Shown in pieces: positions 1-5,833 of a stretch of 15,483 bases of DNA (within the stretch, counting starts at the first letter, position 1; every line of letters begins with the position of its first letter). The position numbers and the translations under genes were made by a program. The stretch is from NCBI GenBank assembly GCA_021205375.1, contig JAJPXR010000168.1, positions 1-15,483 on the forward strand. The letters run 5' to 3'. This DNA is from Clostridiales bacterium. GTDB lineage: Bacteria > Bacillota > Clostridia > Oscillospirales > Oscillospiraceae. A model generated the notes under the pieces. It had not been told where the DNA came from. It made no database searches and was given only the letters and a program-made list of their open reading frames with translations.

Positions 1-639
1 TTCCTGGGGTGCGGGGGTGGGTTCCGGCTCCTGTGCGCCGTGGAGCAGTTCATATACCTTCTTGGTCACGTCCTGTTCCGCCTTGTCCTCGGTGACCAGC
101 ACATCATCAATCTCGGTAGCAAAGCCCCACGCCACAGCTTCGGCAGGGGTCAGGAAGCGTTCCTCTCGCATCAGGGCCACCAGTTCCTCGCGGCTCCGGT
201 TGATACAGGCCATATATGCCTTGATGGAATTCTCCGTCACCCGGTCAAGGTCATTGGCCTGCTTGCGCAGCTCATCGGCGTTTCCGCTGACGGTAGACCA
301 TGCCGGATGCACCATGAAGTTGGACAGGCTGGACATCACCCGGCGTTTCCCCGCCATAAAGACGATGGTGGCCGCAGAACAGGCAAAGCCGTCCACATAG
401 GTGTTCACCTCTGCCGGATGCCGCATAAGCGCGTTCGTGATTGCCAGGGCTTCGCCAACCTCACCGCCGTAGGAGTTGATATGGACTTCGATGGTGTCCA
501 CGTCCAGGTCCTGAATCTGGCGCTGGAGCGTGTAGCTGGACACGTCACTTTCCAGCCAGGGCCAGCTTGTAATATTTCCGAAGATATTAATTTGCGCCGT
601 CCGCCCCTCGGTTGCCATGGAGTAGTAGGTTTTCCTCAT
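1..639 (-). CDS. ClpP-type phage prohead protease (S14 family), 3' end beyond window
   Basis: Serine peptidase of the ClpP fold, which in HK97-like phages matures the capsid. The visible 213 residues contain the nucleophile region DGFACSAATIVFMAG (Ser near residue 88) and the histidine region NFMVHPAW (His near 111). A later REERFLTPAEAVAWG segment corresponds to the third catalytic region and carries Glu where E. coli ClpP has Asp. The oligomer motif INSYGGEVGEA precedes the serine. The start chosen is the ATG at 639, nine bases after AGGAGG. Another in-frame ATG at 645 overlaps the portal stop as ATGA but is only three bases from the ribosome site. It sits directly downstream of portal, the usual order portal-protease-capsid, so the major capsid gene is expected just outside the left edge. 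The C-terminus, rich in Glu and Pro at the window end, is incomplete. Confidence 0.93.
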   Translation of the reverse strand, partial: MRKTYYSMATEGRTAQINIFGNITSWPWLESDVSSYTLQRQIQDLDVDTIEVHINSYGGEVGEALAITNALMRHPAEVNTYVDGFACSAATIVFMAGKRRVMSSLSNFMVHPAWSTVSGNADELRKQANDLDRVTENSIKAYMACINRSREELVALMREERFLTPAEAVAWGFATEIDDVLVTEDKAEQDVTKKVYELLHGAQEPEPTPAPQE

Positions 640-641
640 CC

Positions 642-1805
642 TCATTCACCTCCTTTCAGCGGGTCGGTTCCGTCTGCCAGGCTGCCGTAGTTCTTGGTAA
701 TGAAATGCGTCTGGCTCCAGTCCTCCCCGATTTCCGGCTGCCCCGTGCGGTCGCGCACCTCATCGATGCACATATAGCCGCTGGAAATCAGCTTATCTAT
801 CTTATCGGCCACATCCAGCACGTCCGTGTGCTTGATGTCGGACGTATCGATATACACGCTGCACCCGCTGTAAAGCACCTGGTCCCGGTTGTAGGTTTTG
901 CGGGTCAGCTCTGCGGAGATTTTTGCCGCCAACGGGTCAATGGCGGTGGTCAGCGCCTGGTTAAAAATCTGCTCCGTCGCGGTGGAAGTGCCGTCCAGCA
1001 GGCTGGTAGGCAGATGCAGCGCAGACGCCACGATTGCATACACATCCTTCCGAATGGATGCATAATCAGATGCAGCTGCCCCATTTGCGGCGGCGGACAG
1101 ACGGGTCAGCGTCTGGTCTTTCGTCGCCGGATACACGGCGGCGCTGTCCGGCCCGGTGTCAAAAAACTTCTTCAAAGAGGTCGCCGTATCCTCCCGGAAC
1201 TTCAATGACTTCTCGCTGTCGCCGCTCGGGAAGGCTCCGGTTTGAAGGACATACTTCTCACCGCTGTTCTTGACATAGCTCGCCCGGCTGGCGTTCAGCA
1301 GGTCGGAGTAGCTGGCAAACGCTCCATCCACCAGCTTCTTGACGTTCCTTCTGCCAGGCTGGTGCAGGACATAGGCCTTGTCCGCCTTGAAGGTGCGCTT
1401 AATCTGATACCCGTTGATGCTGATGCCGGAGTACACGTCACCTTTCAGGGGCAGCTCCTCCACACTGAAGCTGTCGGCTACGTACAGGTTTCCGGTCATC
1501 GGGACCATAAGCCCGATGCCGTCGTAGTAGTAATTCACGATCCAGTCGCACAGCAGTTCTTTGCTGCTTTGGTTCGGATTTGCGGAGACGTTGAACGTGT
1601 ACCAGTTGGCATTCTTCACGGGCTTTCCATCCTCCAGCACCTGCACCTCACAGCCGGATACCAGGTCGGCAATCAGCCCAACCGCCGTATAAAAGGCCAT
1701 CTCGCGGATTTTTGCCTGCTGGGCGTTGGTCTTTTCCTCAATGACGATGGTGCCCATCAGCTCCTCCAGCCAATCCTGAGCATTTTTCTTTCCAAAGAAT
1801 GGCAT
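642..1805 (-). CDS. Phage portal protein (HK97 type)
   Basis: Forms the dodecameric ring at one capsid vertex through which DNA is packaged. At 387 residues it has the usual length for the HK97-like portal family (Phage_portal). Family features include the N-terminal MPFFGKKNAQDW, the region around YYYDGIGLMVPMTGNLYV, and the C-terminal crown segment LPTSLLDGTSTATEQIFNQA with the conserved Glu-Gln pair. I chose ATG 1805, because AAGGGGGTGA lies about five to seven bases before it. The in-frame GTG at 1814 would sit inside that ribosome site. It lies 13 bases after the large terminase stop and its own stop overlaps the protease region, consistent with one late transcript. Confidence 0.95.
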   Translation of the reverse strand: MPFFGKKNAQDWLEELMGTIVIEEKTNAQQAKIREMAFYTAVGLIADLVSGCEVQVLEDGKPVKNANWYTFNVSANPNQSSKELLCDWIVNYYYDGIGLMVPMTGNLYVADSFSVEELPLKGDVYSGISINGYQIKRTFKADKAYVLHQPGRRNVKKLVDGAFASYSDLLNASRASYVKNSGEKYVLQTGAFPSGDSEKSLKFREDTATSLKKFFDTGPDSAAVYPATKDQTLTRLSAAANGAAASDYASIRKDVYAIVASALHLPTSLLDGTSTATEQIFNQALTTAIDPLAAKISAELTRKTYNRDQVLYSGCSVYIDTSDIKHTDVLDVADKIDKLISSGYMCIDEVRDRTGQPEIGEDWSQTHFITKNYGSLADGTDPLKGGE

Positions 1806-1818
1806 ATCGGTCACCCCC

Positions 1819-3477
1819 TTACGTGGTAAAAATAAACGGCTCCGGCACGCTGGTTGTCATGCTGGACGTGTCCAGCATATCTATCAGTGTCATGCCGTGA
1901 GCCAATGCCATAAAGCCGTCGGTCTTTCTAAAGTTTCTGTCCTGTTTGCCGTAGGTGTAATTCAGCCCTTCGTTGACCACCTTGACATTGTTGGTGTACC
2001 AGCGCAGGATAGGCACGTCACCCCATACAAATTGATGCCGCACAAAGGCGGAGTTGATAACGGGGTACACCTTCATCAGGTCAGAGGGGCGGGTCAGCTT
2101 GATCGGGACGCCGAAGTCACCGCCGATGCCGACGGCGTTGAACGCTGACCGCAGCAGCGCCCATCGGTAGTTATCGATTGCCACTGCCAGGAGATTGAAC
2201 GATGCTCCCGCCACAGCGAACCATTCCGCCACAGCTTCCGGCGGAATCTCCGGGCCGGGCACAAATTCCAAATCGCCGCGCCGCTCCCACTCATCCAGCG
2301 GGGCCTTGATGCCTACCAGGTCGCGGCTTTCCCGGCATACCCAGGTATGCTGCACAACGCATATATCGTTGCCTACCATGAAGATCAGCACCGCCGCGAC
2401 AAAGTCATCTGTCTTTGCATAGTCCACGGCGCCGATGCAGGGCCAGCCCTCCAAATCCGGCAGGGGCCGATTGGTGGCCATAATATTATCCCAACTGGCA
2501 ACCTCCACCTCGGAGTTGCCAATGGGGAAGTTCATCCGTTTCGCCATGAACTCGGTCAGATATTCCGGCGTGTAGCTCATCTCCAGCACTTCCTTCTCTA
2601 TCTGATCATGCAGGGAAGGAAAGTCATTGATGGACGGGATCGCCTTCACCCAACAGCCCGGGTCTTTCCACTCATCCTCGTTTTCTATCCGGCAGATAAA
2701 GGGGAACACTCTGTTTTTGGGGTTGTACTCGCTGAGAATATCTTCGTTCTGCTCCATCTGGCGGTCAAAGACGGCCCCCCGGACATGGCCGAAGGTGGAG
2801 ATGGTGATACACCGTCCGTCCCTCCGCTTGCCCAGGCCGGATTTCAGTGTGTTGATGTTGGTAAAATCCAGGTATTCGTGTATCTCATCCAGGATGATGC
2901 AGCCGGTTCGCTTGCTGTCCTTGCCGCGCTTGGAGCTGGTGTTATACCGCAGCACCGAGCGGGTTTTCAGCCCGGTAATGGCTTCCAGGGTGACGTAGAA
3001 GTTGTGCTGTAAAGCGGCCTTCGTCTCCGGCAGCACAGGGTCGGAAATCACATCATGCACGTCCATGAAGCTGGTTTTGACCTGCTGTTCGCTGTTCGCC
3101 AGGAGGTCAATGTCGTACCCCTGTATCCCGTGGGCGGGGGACAAAAAGTAAAACGCCAAAAATGAGATAAACCCATTCTTGCCGCTTCCACGTCCCAATA
3201 TGATCCGGATGTCCGTGAAGTAGATGCCCCCGGTTTCCCGGTACCGCACTCCCACAATCACGGCAAATAAAAAGACTTCCCATTCCAGGAGGTCATAGGA
3301 GAAATATTTCTGCAGTTTTAAGCCCTCTTCTATCCGGTCATCGTCCACATACACGTCTTCCCGGTTCAGCACAGGCAGGAGCACATTCTTCAGCATGAGG
3401 TCTTGGTCTTTGCAGTGGTTGATTCTGCCCTGCTGTATATCCTCGATGTATGGGTCAAGGTATCTGCTATAGGTCAA
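1819..3477 (-). CDS. terL: Terminase large subunit
   Basis: ATPase/nuclease that pumps DNA into the prohead and cuts the concatemer. The 552 residues contain the Walker A motif GRGSGKN (about 95-101), the Walker B CIILDEIHEYLD (about 193-204) with catalytic Glu, and RNase H-like nuclease acidic residues in GAVDYAKTDDF (Asp about 352), VAIDNYRW (Asp about 435) and KTDGFMALAHGM (Asp about 520). This matches the Terminase_1 family common in Firmicutes HK97-like phages. The start is TTG at 3477, preceded by GAGGAG four bases upstream and overlapping the small terminase end by 11 bases. The next in-frame ATG is only at residue 28, so the TTG start with coupled translation is preferred. Confidence 0.97.
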   Translation of the reverse strand: MTYSRYLDPYIEDIQQGRINHCKDQDLMLKNVLLPVLNREDVYVDDDRIEEGLKLQKYFSYDLLEWEVFLFAVIVGVRYRETGGIYFTDIRIILGRGSGKNGFISFLAFYFLSPAHGIQGYDIDLLANSEQQVKTSFMDVHDVISDPVLPETKAALQHNFYVTLEAITGLKTRSVLRYNTSSKRGKDSKRTGCIILDEIHEYLDFTNINTLKSGLGKRRDGRCITISTFGHVRGAVFDRQMEQNEDILSEYNPKNRVFPFICRIENEDEWKDPGCWVKAIPSINDFPSLHDQIEKEVLEMSYTPEYLTEFMAKRMNFPIGNSEVEVASWDNIMATNRPLPDLEGWPCIGAVDYAKTDDFVAAVLIFMVGNDICVVQHTWVCRESRDLVGIKAPLDEWERRGDLEFVPGPEIPPEAVAEWFAVAGASFNLLAVAIDNYRWALLRSAFNAVGIGGDFGVPIKLTRPSDLMKVYPVINSAFVRHQFVWGDVPILRWYTNNVKVVNEGLNYTYGKQDRNFRKTDGFMALAHGMTLIDMLDTSSMTTSVPEPFIFTT

Positions 3478-3766
3478 AGTTCTCCTCTTCCTTCTGTTCC
3501 TCCGCCGGGTCGATGCCCAGCCAGTGCAATATGCTCTGCATGGACTTCTGGAGTTGTCGGGCCTCTTTCAGGCAGTCGATTTGCGTCCGGCGGCTCCCGC
3601 CGTTGGCTGTTATGTCCTCGGCTGCGGCAATGAGGTCTTCCCTCTGCCTGTACAAATCCATGTACTGTTCCAGCTGCGAGCGGTAGACAGGAGAGGTCAG
3701 GCGCTTTTCGTCCATGCGTTTTTTTAAATCGCGTTCCAGCTGTGCAGCTGTAGTCTTACGAGCCAT
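3467..3766 (-). CDS. terS: Terminase small subunit (P27 family)
   Basis: DNA-recognition subunit that brings the packaging site to the large terminase. The 99-residue protein is basic at its N-terminus (MARKTTAAQLERDLKKRM) and mostly helical, with the P27-like C-terminal segment KEARQLQKSMQSILHWLGI followed by DPAEEQKEEE. Its length and position directly before the large subunit fit this family. The ATG at 3766 follows AAAGGTGG with a four-base gap. The 143 bases upstream, between it and the HNH gene, hold no gene and are the natural place for a packaging (cos) site. Confidence 0.85.
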   Translation of the reverse strand: MARKTTAAQLERDLKKRMDEKRLTSPVYRSQLEQYMDLYRQREDLIAAAEDITANGGSRRTQIDCLKEARQLQKSMQSILHWLGIDPAEEQKEEENFDL

Positions 3767-3852
3767 AAACCCACCTTTTTACTGCGTTTTTTCAAGATTT
3801 TTCTCATAGCGCGACAAATGACCCTTCTCGCGTTGTTCACCCCTCCAAGATT

Positions 3853-3870
3853 TACCCCATATAGGGGGTA
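3853..3870. other. Candidate packaging (cos) region dyad
   Basis: A perfect inverted repeat TACCCC-ATATAG-GGGGTA lies in the 143-base gene-free gap between the HNH gene and the small terminase gene, next to a G-rich run and a CGTACG palindrome at about 3881. In phages with an HNH gene beside the terminase, cos is usually found here. The dyad is seen directly. The cos role is inferred from position only. Confidence 0.3.
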
Positions 3871-3909
3871 GGGGGGTGTCGTACGCTGTTCGTTTCGCTT
3901 TTGTTTCTT

Positions 3910-4293
3910 TTACCAGCGCTCAGGCGTCAGCGTTCCGCCTGGCGTTTCATTCAGCTTGTGTCCCATGCGGTTATGCCGGGCGTTGTGACAATCTTCGCAC
4001 AGCGCGAAGAGCTGCTGTCGCTTGCGTCCGTGGCTGTCGATGTAGTAGCGCGACAGCGCCAGCTCCGGGTAGCGTTTGACTTCGCGGTCGTGATGGACTT
4101 CGGTGGCCCTTGTAATGACCGTCGGTTTTTTAGCCCTGCAATCCTCACACTCATAATGGGCTGCGGCCAATACTTCCTCGCGCAACTGCCGGAACTCTGG
4201 CGTCTTATAAAATTTGTAGAGCTTTTTTTCTGCGGCCAATTGGGGGATCCATATGCTCAAGGTATATGGGGTTAAATAGGTCGGCCTATCCAT
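3910..4293 (-). CDS. HNH endonuclease, packaging associated
   Basis: Metal-dependent nuclease that works with the terminase at the genome end in HK97-like phages. The 127 residues hold a full HNH zinc-ribbon arrangement: CEDC near residue 57, the central TEVHHDREVKRYPEL with the catalytic His pair, and LCEDCHNARHNR at the C-terminal end with the final Cys pair and His. The start is ATG 4293, with GAGGTGG eight bases upstream. The frame is open for another 37 codons upstream, but these read through the promoter region and have no ribosome site. It is the last minus-strand gene before the plus-strand cassette and the first of the late block. Confidence 0.92.
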   Translation of the reverse strand: MDRPTYLTPYTLSIWIPQLAAEKKLYKFYKTPEFRQLREEVLAAAHYECEDCRAKKPTVITRATEVHHDREVKRYPELALSRYYIDSHGRKRQQLFALCEDCHNARHNRMGHKLNETPGGTLTPERW

Positions 4294-4305
4294 TGGAGCC
4301 ACCTC

Positions 4306-4327
4306 AAAAAAAATTGGAATATCCCAA
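4306..4327 (-). terminator. Weak terminator-like hairpin upstream of the HNH gene
   Basis: On the minus strand a short stem TTGG-GATATT-CCAA is followed by eight T residues (plus-strand A run 4306-4313). It would act on transcripts coming from the early genes into the late block. The stem is only four to five base pairs, so it may be chance. Confidence 0.25.
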
Positions 4328-4335
4328 AATAATGC

Positions 4336-4364
4336 TTGACACGTCCGTGTACATATGTTATAAT
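4336..4364 (+). promoter_or_regulatory. Perfect consensus sigma-A promoter of the plus-strand cassette
   Basis: TTGACA at 4336-4341 and TATAAT at 4359-4364 are separated by exactly 17 bases, and TGT precedes the -10 box as an extended -10. Both hexamers match consensus in full, which is rare and implies strong unrepressed expression. It points into the small membrane-peptide gene and away from the HNH gene. On the opposite strand a poorer TTCACC/TATAAC pair with an 18-base spacer overlaps it and could serve the late genes. Confidence 0.9.
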
Positions 4365-4390
4365 TAAAACATGGAAAGGGGGTGAACAAG

Positions 4391-4516
4391 TTGAGCAAAC
4401 ACAAAAAAAGGAAGTCTAAAGTGGCTAAGATTGATTGGCGTCAAGTCTTAGTACAAGCCACAATAGACTTCCTGGTAGGGCTGTTGCTCCTGATAGCTGA
4501 AAAGCTAATCGAGTAG
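4391..4516 (+). CDS. Small cationic single-span membrane peptide (41 aa)
   Basis: Not assigned to a known family. The TTG start at 4391 lies eight bases after AAGGGGG, which is part of GAAAGGGGGTGA. The peptide has a strongly basic head (MSKHKKRKSKVAKIDW) and then a hydrophobic helix DFLVGLLLLIAEKL of about 20 residues ending at the TAG. It sits between a perfect promoter and an intrinsic terminator, so it is transcribed alone at high level. Size, charge and isolation resemble membrane-acting type I toxin peptides or small membrane anchors. No clear antisense promoter over the gene was seen, so the toxin idea is only a possibility. It is opposite in strand to all surrounding prophage genes. 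Confidence 0.7.
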   Translation: MSKHKKRKSKVAKIDWRQVLVQATIDFLVGLLLLIAEKLIE

Positions 4517-4522
4517 CAGACA

Positions 4523-4553
4523 GGGGGCGGGGTTCCCGCCTCGCCCCCATTTT
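4523..4553 (+). terminator. Intrinsic terminator after the 41-aa peptide gene
   Basis: A GC-rich hairpin (4523-4548) with the nested perfect stem GGCGGG-GTT-CCCGCC and outer G/C runs is followed by ATTTTA. It lies seven bases after the stop codon of the 41-aa gene. Confidence 0.75.
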
Positions 4554-4591
4554 ACCACCACAAACACCAGAATGTCAAGGAGGCATGGTAA

Positions 4592-4690
4592 ATGAACGTG
4601 TTACACGGTTTAGGGCTGTTTTTCGTGGCACTGGGGATTGCAAAGGGAATCTATGCCATATACCATTGTTGGAAGGACAAGGAGGATTAG
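4592..4690 (+). CDS. Very small membrane peptide (32 aa)
   Basis: The peptide begins MNVLHGLGLFFVALGIAKGI and continues with YAIYHCWKDKED to a TAG. It is one hydrophobic helix with a charged C-terminus. AAGGAGG lies eight bases before the ATG. Another ATG at 4585 in a different frame starts one base after AAGGAGG and is too close to be used. The stop is two bases before the ATG of the ribbon-helix-helix gene, whose own AAGGAGG overlaps the last codons, so the two are probably translationally coupled. Function is unknown. Pairing of a tiny membrane peptide with a DNA-binding protein is reminiscent of toxin-antitoxin order, but this is not shown. Confidence 0.6.
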   Translation: MNVLHGLGLFFVALGIAKGIYAIYHCWKDKED

Positions 4691-4692
4691 CT

Positions 4693-4884
4693 ATGAGTGA
4701 ACCCAAATACAAGCGCCAGGCGGAATATAACCGCCGCACCTATGTTCGCTTCCCGCTGGACCTGAAGCCCGATGTGTTGGAGGCGTTTCGGGCTGCCTGT
4801 CAGCGAAATGGCACCACGGCCACCACAGAAATCAAGAAGTTTATCGCGGCCTATATTGAAGAGAACGGCAAGCCCTCGGAATGA
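4693..4884 (+). CDS. Ribbon-helix-helix (Arc/CopG-like) DNA-binding protein
   Basis: The 63-residue protein has a basic N-terminal arm (MSEPKYKRQAEYNRR), a beta strand TYVRFPLDL, helix one PDVLEAFRAACQRNG and helix two TTATTEIKKFIAAYIEENG, the pattern of the ribbon-helix-helix fold. Such proteins bind DNA as dimers and act as small repressors or antitoxins. AAGGAGG is seven bases before the ATG. It follows the 32-aa peptide gene by two bases. The C-terminal tail is short. The next reading frame carries Cys-rich coding-like sequence right after its stop, which may be a lost fusion or neighbour. Confidence 0.8.
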   Translation: MSEPKYKRQAEYNRRTYVRFPLDLKPDVLEAFRAACQRNGTTATTEIKKFIAAYIEENGKPSE

Positions 4885-4888
4885 CCCG

Positions 4889-4904
4889 GGGGCTTGCCCC
4901 TTTT
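4889..4904 (+). terminator. Weak terminator-like hairpin after the RHH gene
   Basis: GGGG-CTTG-CCCC followed by TTTT directly after the RHH stop. The stem is four base pairs. It forms part of the first copy of a 13-base repeat, so its role is uncertain. Confidence 0.35.
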
Positions 4905-4907
4905 ACG
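4895..4907 (+). repeat. 13-base direct repeat TGCCCCTTTTACG, copy 1
   Basis: Identical to 4946-4958, 51 bases downstream. In one plus-strand frame both copies encode Cys-Pro-Phe-Tyr. Each copy also supplies the C-run and T-run of a terminator-like hairpin. Confidence 0.7.
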
Positions 4908-4924
4908 GCAACCAGAATTGCACT

Positions 4925-4955
4925 GGGGACGTGCTTGCGACACGCTGCCCCTTTT
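4925..4955 (+). terminator. Terminator-like hairpin at the end of the cassette
   Basis: GGGG (4925-4928) and CGTG (4930-4933) pair with CACG (4941-4944) and CCCC (4948-4951) around a seven-base loop and a small internal bulge. TTTT follows at 4952-4955. It could end the RHH transcript, but the same bases read as a Cys-rich peptide in one frame. Confidence 0.4.
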
Positions 4956-4958
4956 ACG
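4946..4958 (+). repeat. 13-base direct repeat TGCCCCTTTTACG, copy 2
   Basis: Second exact copy of the repeat at 4895-4907. It encodes the second Cys-Pro-Phe-Tyr in the same frame because the 51-base offset is a multiple of three. Confidence 0.7.
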
Positions 4959-4982
4959 CCCGGGGCATGAAAGGAGGTGAAC

Positions 4983-5039
4983 ATGAAAAGGTCAAAGGTT
5001 GCTTCCCATCATTCCACGCTACTATTTTACCACAGGTGA
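4983..5039 (+). CDS. Micro-ORF with perfect ribosome site (18 aa), possibly a truncated gene
   Basis: AAAGGAGGTGAAC-ATG is a textbook Clostridia ribosome site, yet the frame MKRSKVASHHSTLLFYHR ends after 18 residues. Its last 18 bases overlap, in convergent orientation, the 3' end of the DUF1492 gene. It may be a leader-type peptide or the left remnant of a gene cut off when the cassette was joined here. No family is recognised. Confidence 0.35.
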   Translation: MKRSKVASHHSTLLFYHR

Positions 5040-5462
5040 ATGTGGCATTGTGTGGCATCTTTCAAATTCTTGCAGCGCCCAGCCGTGGGCGCGGCGTACA
5101 TGGTCATAGCTGTAATTCAACTCTACGGCAATCGCTTCCAGTCGCTTATATTCCACATAGCGCTTGTACAGGATTTCGACATAGACGGGGTTTTTCAGCG
5201 CCTGAATCTCCGCGATAATTTTATGCTTCTCCGCCGTGAAGGCGGCGATTTCAGCGTTGATCTCATCCTCCAGCTCTGCCATCCGGTGGACAGCGTCCGT
5301 GTATGATGCGTTGCCCGCGGGGCTTGTCTGCACCCGTACTGTGGAGTAGTCCATGCCGCCAATGGAGGCGGCGGACTTACGCAGGTCATTCAGCTCCCCG
5401 CGCTTTTGGGCTATCCTCGCGTCAAGATGACGCAGGTTGGACAGGTATTCTTTGGCGGTCAC
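5022..5462 (-). CDS. DUF1492 / sigma-70 region 4-like late regulator (ArpU/RinA-like)
   Basis: The 146-residue protein has an N-terminal helical coiled-coil-like part (MTAKEYLSNLRHLDARIAQK and EDEINAEIAAFTAEKHKI) and a C-terminal helix-turn-helix (YVEYKRLEAIAVELNYSYDH followed by VRRAHGWALQEF) like sigma-70 region 4. In Firmicutes phages such proteins lie just before the terminase genes and switch on late transcription, and the position here agrees. The start is GTG at 5462, eight bases after GGGGAGG. The 104-base gap upstream contains a plus-strand promoter, a dyad and a strong plus-strand terminator, all opposed to this gene. Downstream it is separated from the HNH gene by the plus-strand cassette. 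Confidence 0.85.
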   Translation of the reverse strand: MTAKEYLSNLRHLDARIAQKRGELNDLRKSAASIGGMDYSTVRVQTSPAGNASYTDAVHRMAELEDEINAEIAAFTAEKHKIIAEIQALKNPVYVEILYKRYVEYKRLEAIAVELNYSYDHVRRAHGWALQEFERCHTMPHSPVVK

Positions 5463-5491
5463 TTGCTTTCCCTCCCCGTTGGTGATATAAT
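5463..5491 (+). promoter_or_regulatory. Plus-strand promoter of a candidate small RNA
   Basis: TTGCTT (5463-5468), a 17-base spacer and TATAAT (5486-5491) with extended -10 TGA just before it. The -35 box begins at the base next to the DUF1492 start codon, so the promoter fires away from that gene. The spacer contains the complement of the DUF1492 ribosome site. Confidence 0.65.
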
Positions 5492-5513
5492 ACTCATGGT
5501 GTCATCCATGAGT
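5492..5513. promoter_or_regulatory. Operator-like perfect dyad ACTCATGG-N6-CCATGAGT
   Basis: Two perfect 8-base half-sites (5492-5499 and 5506-5513) are separated by TGTCAT, directly after the -10 box and over the expected start site of the plus-strand RNA. An outer GGTGAT (5481-5486) and ATCACC (5516-5521) extend the symmetry. The position suits a repressor site that would shut the promoter. It could equally be part of an RNA hairpin. Confidence 0.5.
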
Positions 5514-5568
5514 TCATCACCCCTGGGGCCGGGCATCCTCTATTGCAGAGGGTGCCCGGTTTTGTTTT
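5498..5568 (+). ncRNA. Candidate small RNA between the DUF6378 and DUF1492 genes
   Basis: A predicted transcript of about 70 bases runs from the promoter at 5463-5491 to the terminator at 5529-5568. No reading frame inside has a ribosome site. It fills the gap between two minus-strand genes and ends at the DUF6378 stop codon, so it would be antisense to the untranslated leader of the operon mRNA. The function is unknown, and its existence rests on promoter and terminator only. Confidence 0.45.
5529..5568 (+). terminator. Strong intrinsic terminator (plus strand)
   Basis: A 13-base-pair stem, CCGGGCATCCTCT (5529-5541) with AGAGGGTGCCCGG (5547-5559), has one G-T pair and a five-base loop and is followed by TTTTGTTTT. 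There is no T run on the minus strand, so it acts only on plus-strand transcription. Confidence 0.85.
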
Positions 5569-5833
5569 ATTCCGCCGTGGCGATCTCGCAGCCGCAGGCG
5601 GCATACCCTGCGATATCCACATAGCTGTCCGCCGTGGCGGTGCCGGATGTAATGCGGCCCATCTTTTGCAGAATCATCATGTTGGCAACATCAAGGTTGT
5701 CAATCTCGCAGTCCAGATAGGTCGACCACAGCCTTGCAATCACTGCAAAGTTATCCTCCGGCCTGCCGTAGTCGGTCTCCCGGCCGCCGCAGACGCATTC
5801 TTTTGCTTTGGTCAAACATTCCTCTCTGGTCAT
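5567..5833 (-). CDS. DUF6378 phage protein
   Basis: The 88-residue all-helical protein matches the DUF6378 pattern: ETDYGRPEDNFAVIARLW near the start, then DVANMMILQKMGRI and the conserved DSYVDIAGYAA close to the end. Its biochemical role is not established. The DxxVD arrangement and its position after a MazG-like gene suggest a relation to nucleotide pyrophosphohydrolase folds, which is inference. ATG 5833 overlaps the stop of the MazG-like gene as ATGA and has GGAGG seven bases upstream, so translation is coupled. Confidence 0.82.
   Translation of the reverse strand: MTREECLTKAKECVCGGRETDYGRPEDNFAVIARLWSTYLDCEIDNLDVANMMILQKMGRITSGTATADSYVDIAGYAACGCEIATAE

Noticed and set aside
4371..4385. 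Four-codon frame ATG-GAA-AGG-GGG-TGA at the expected transcript start.
   Set aside because: It has no ribosome site and consists of the Shine-Dalgarno sequence of the 41-aa gene.
4585..4884. A longer version of the RHH gene starting at ATG 4585.
   Set aside because: That ATG is one base after AAGGAGG, too close to be used. The ATG at 4693 has its own well-placed AAGGAGG and gives a normal RHH length.
4881..4970. 29-codon plus-strand frame overlapping the RHH stop as ATGA.
   Set aside because: The composition looks non-coding, while the neighbouring frame has the more protein-like repeated Cys-Pro-Phe-Tyr pattern.
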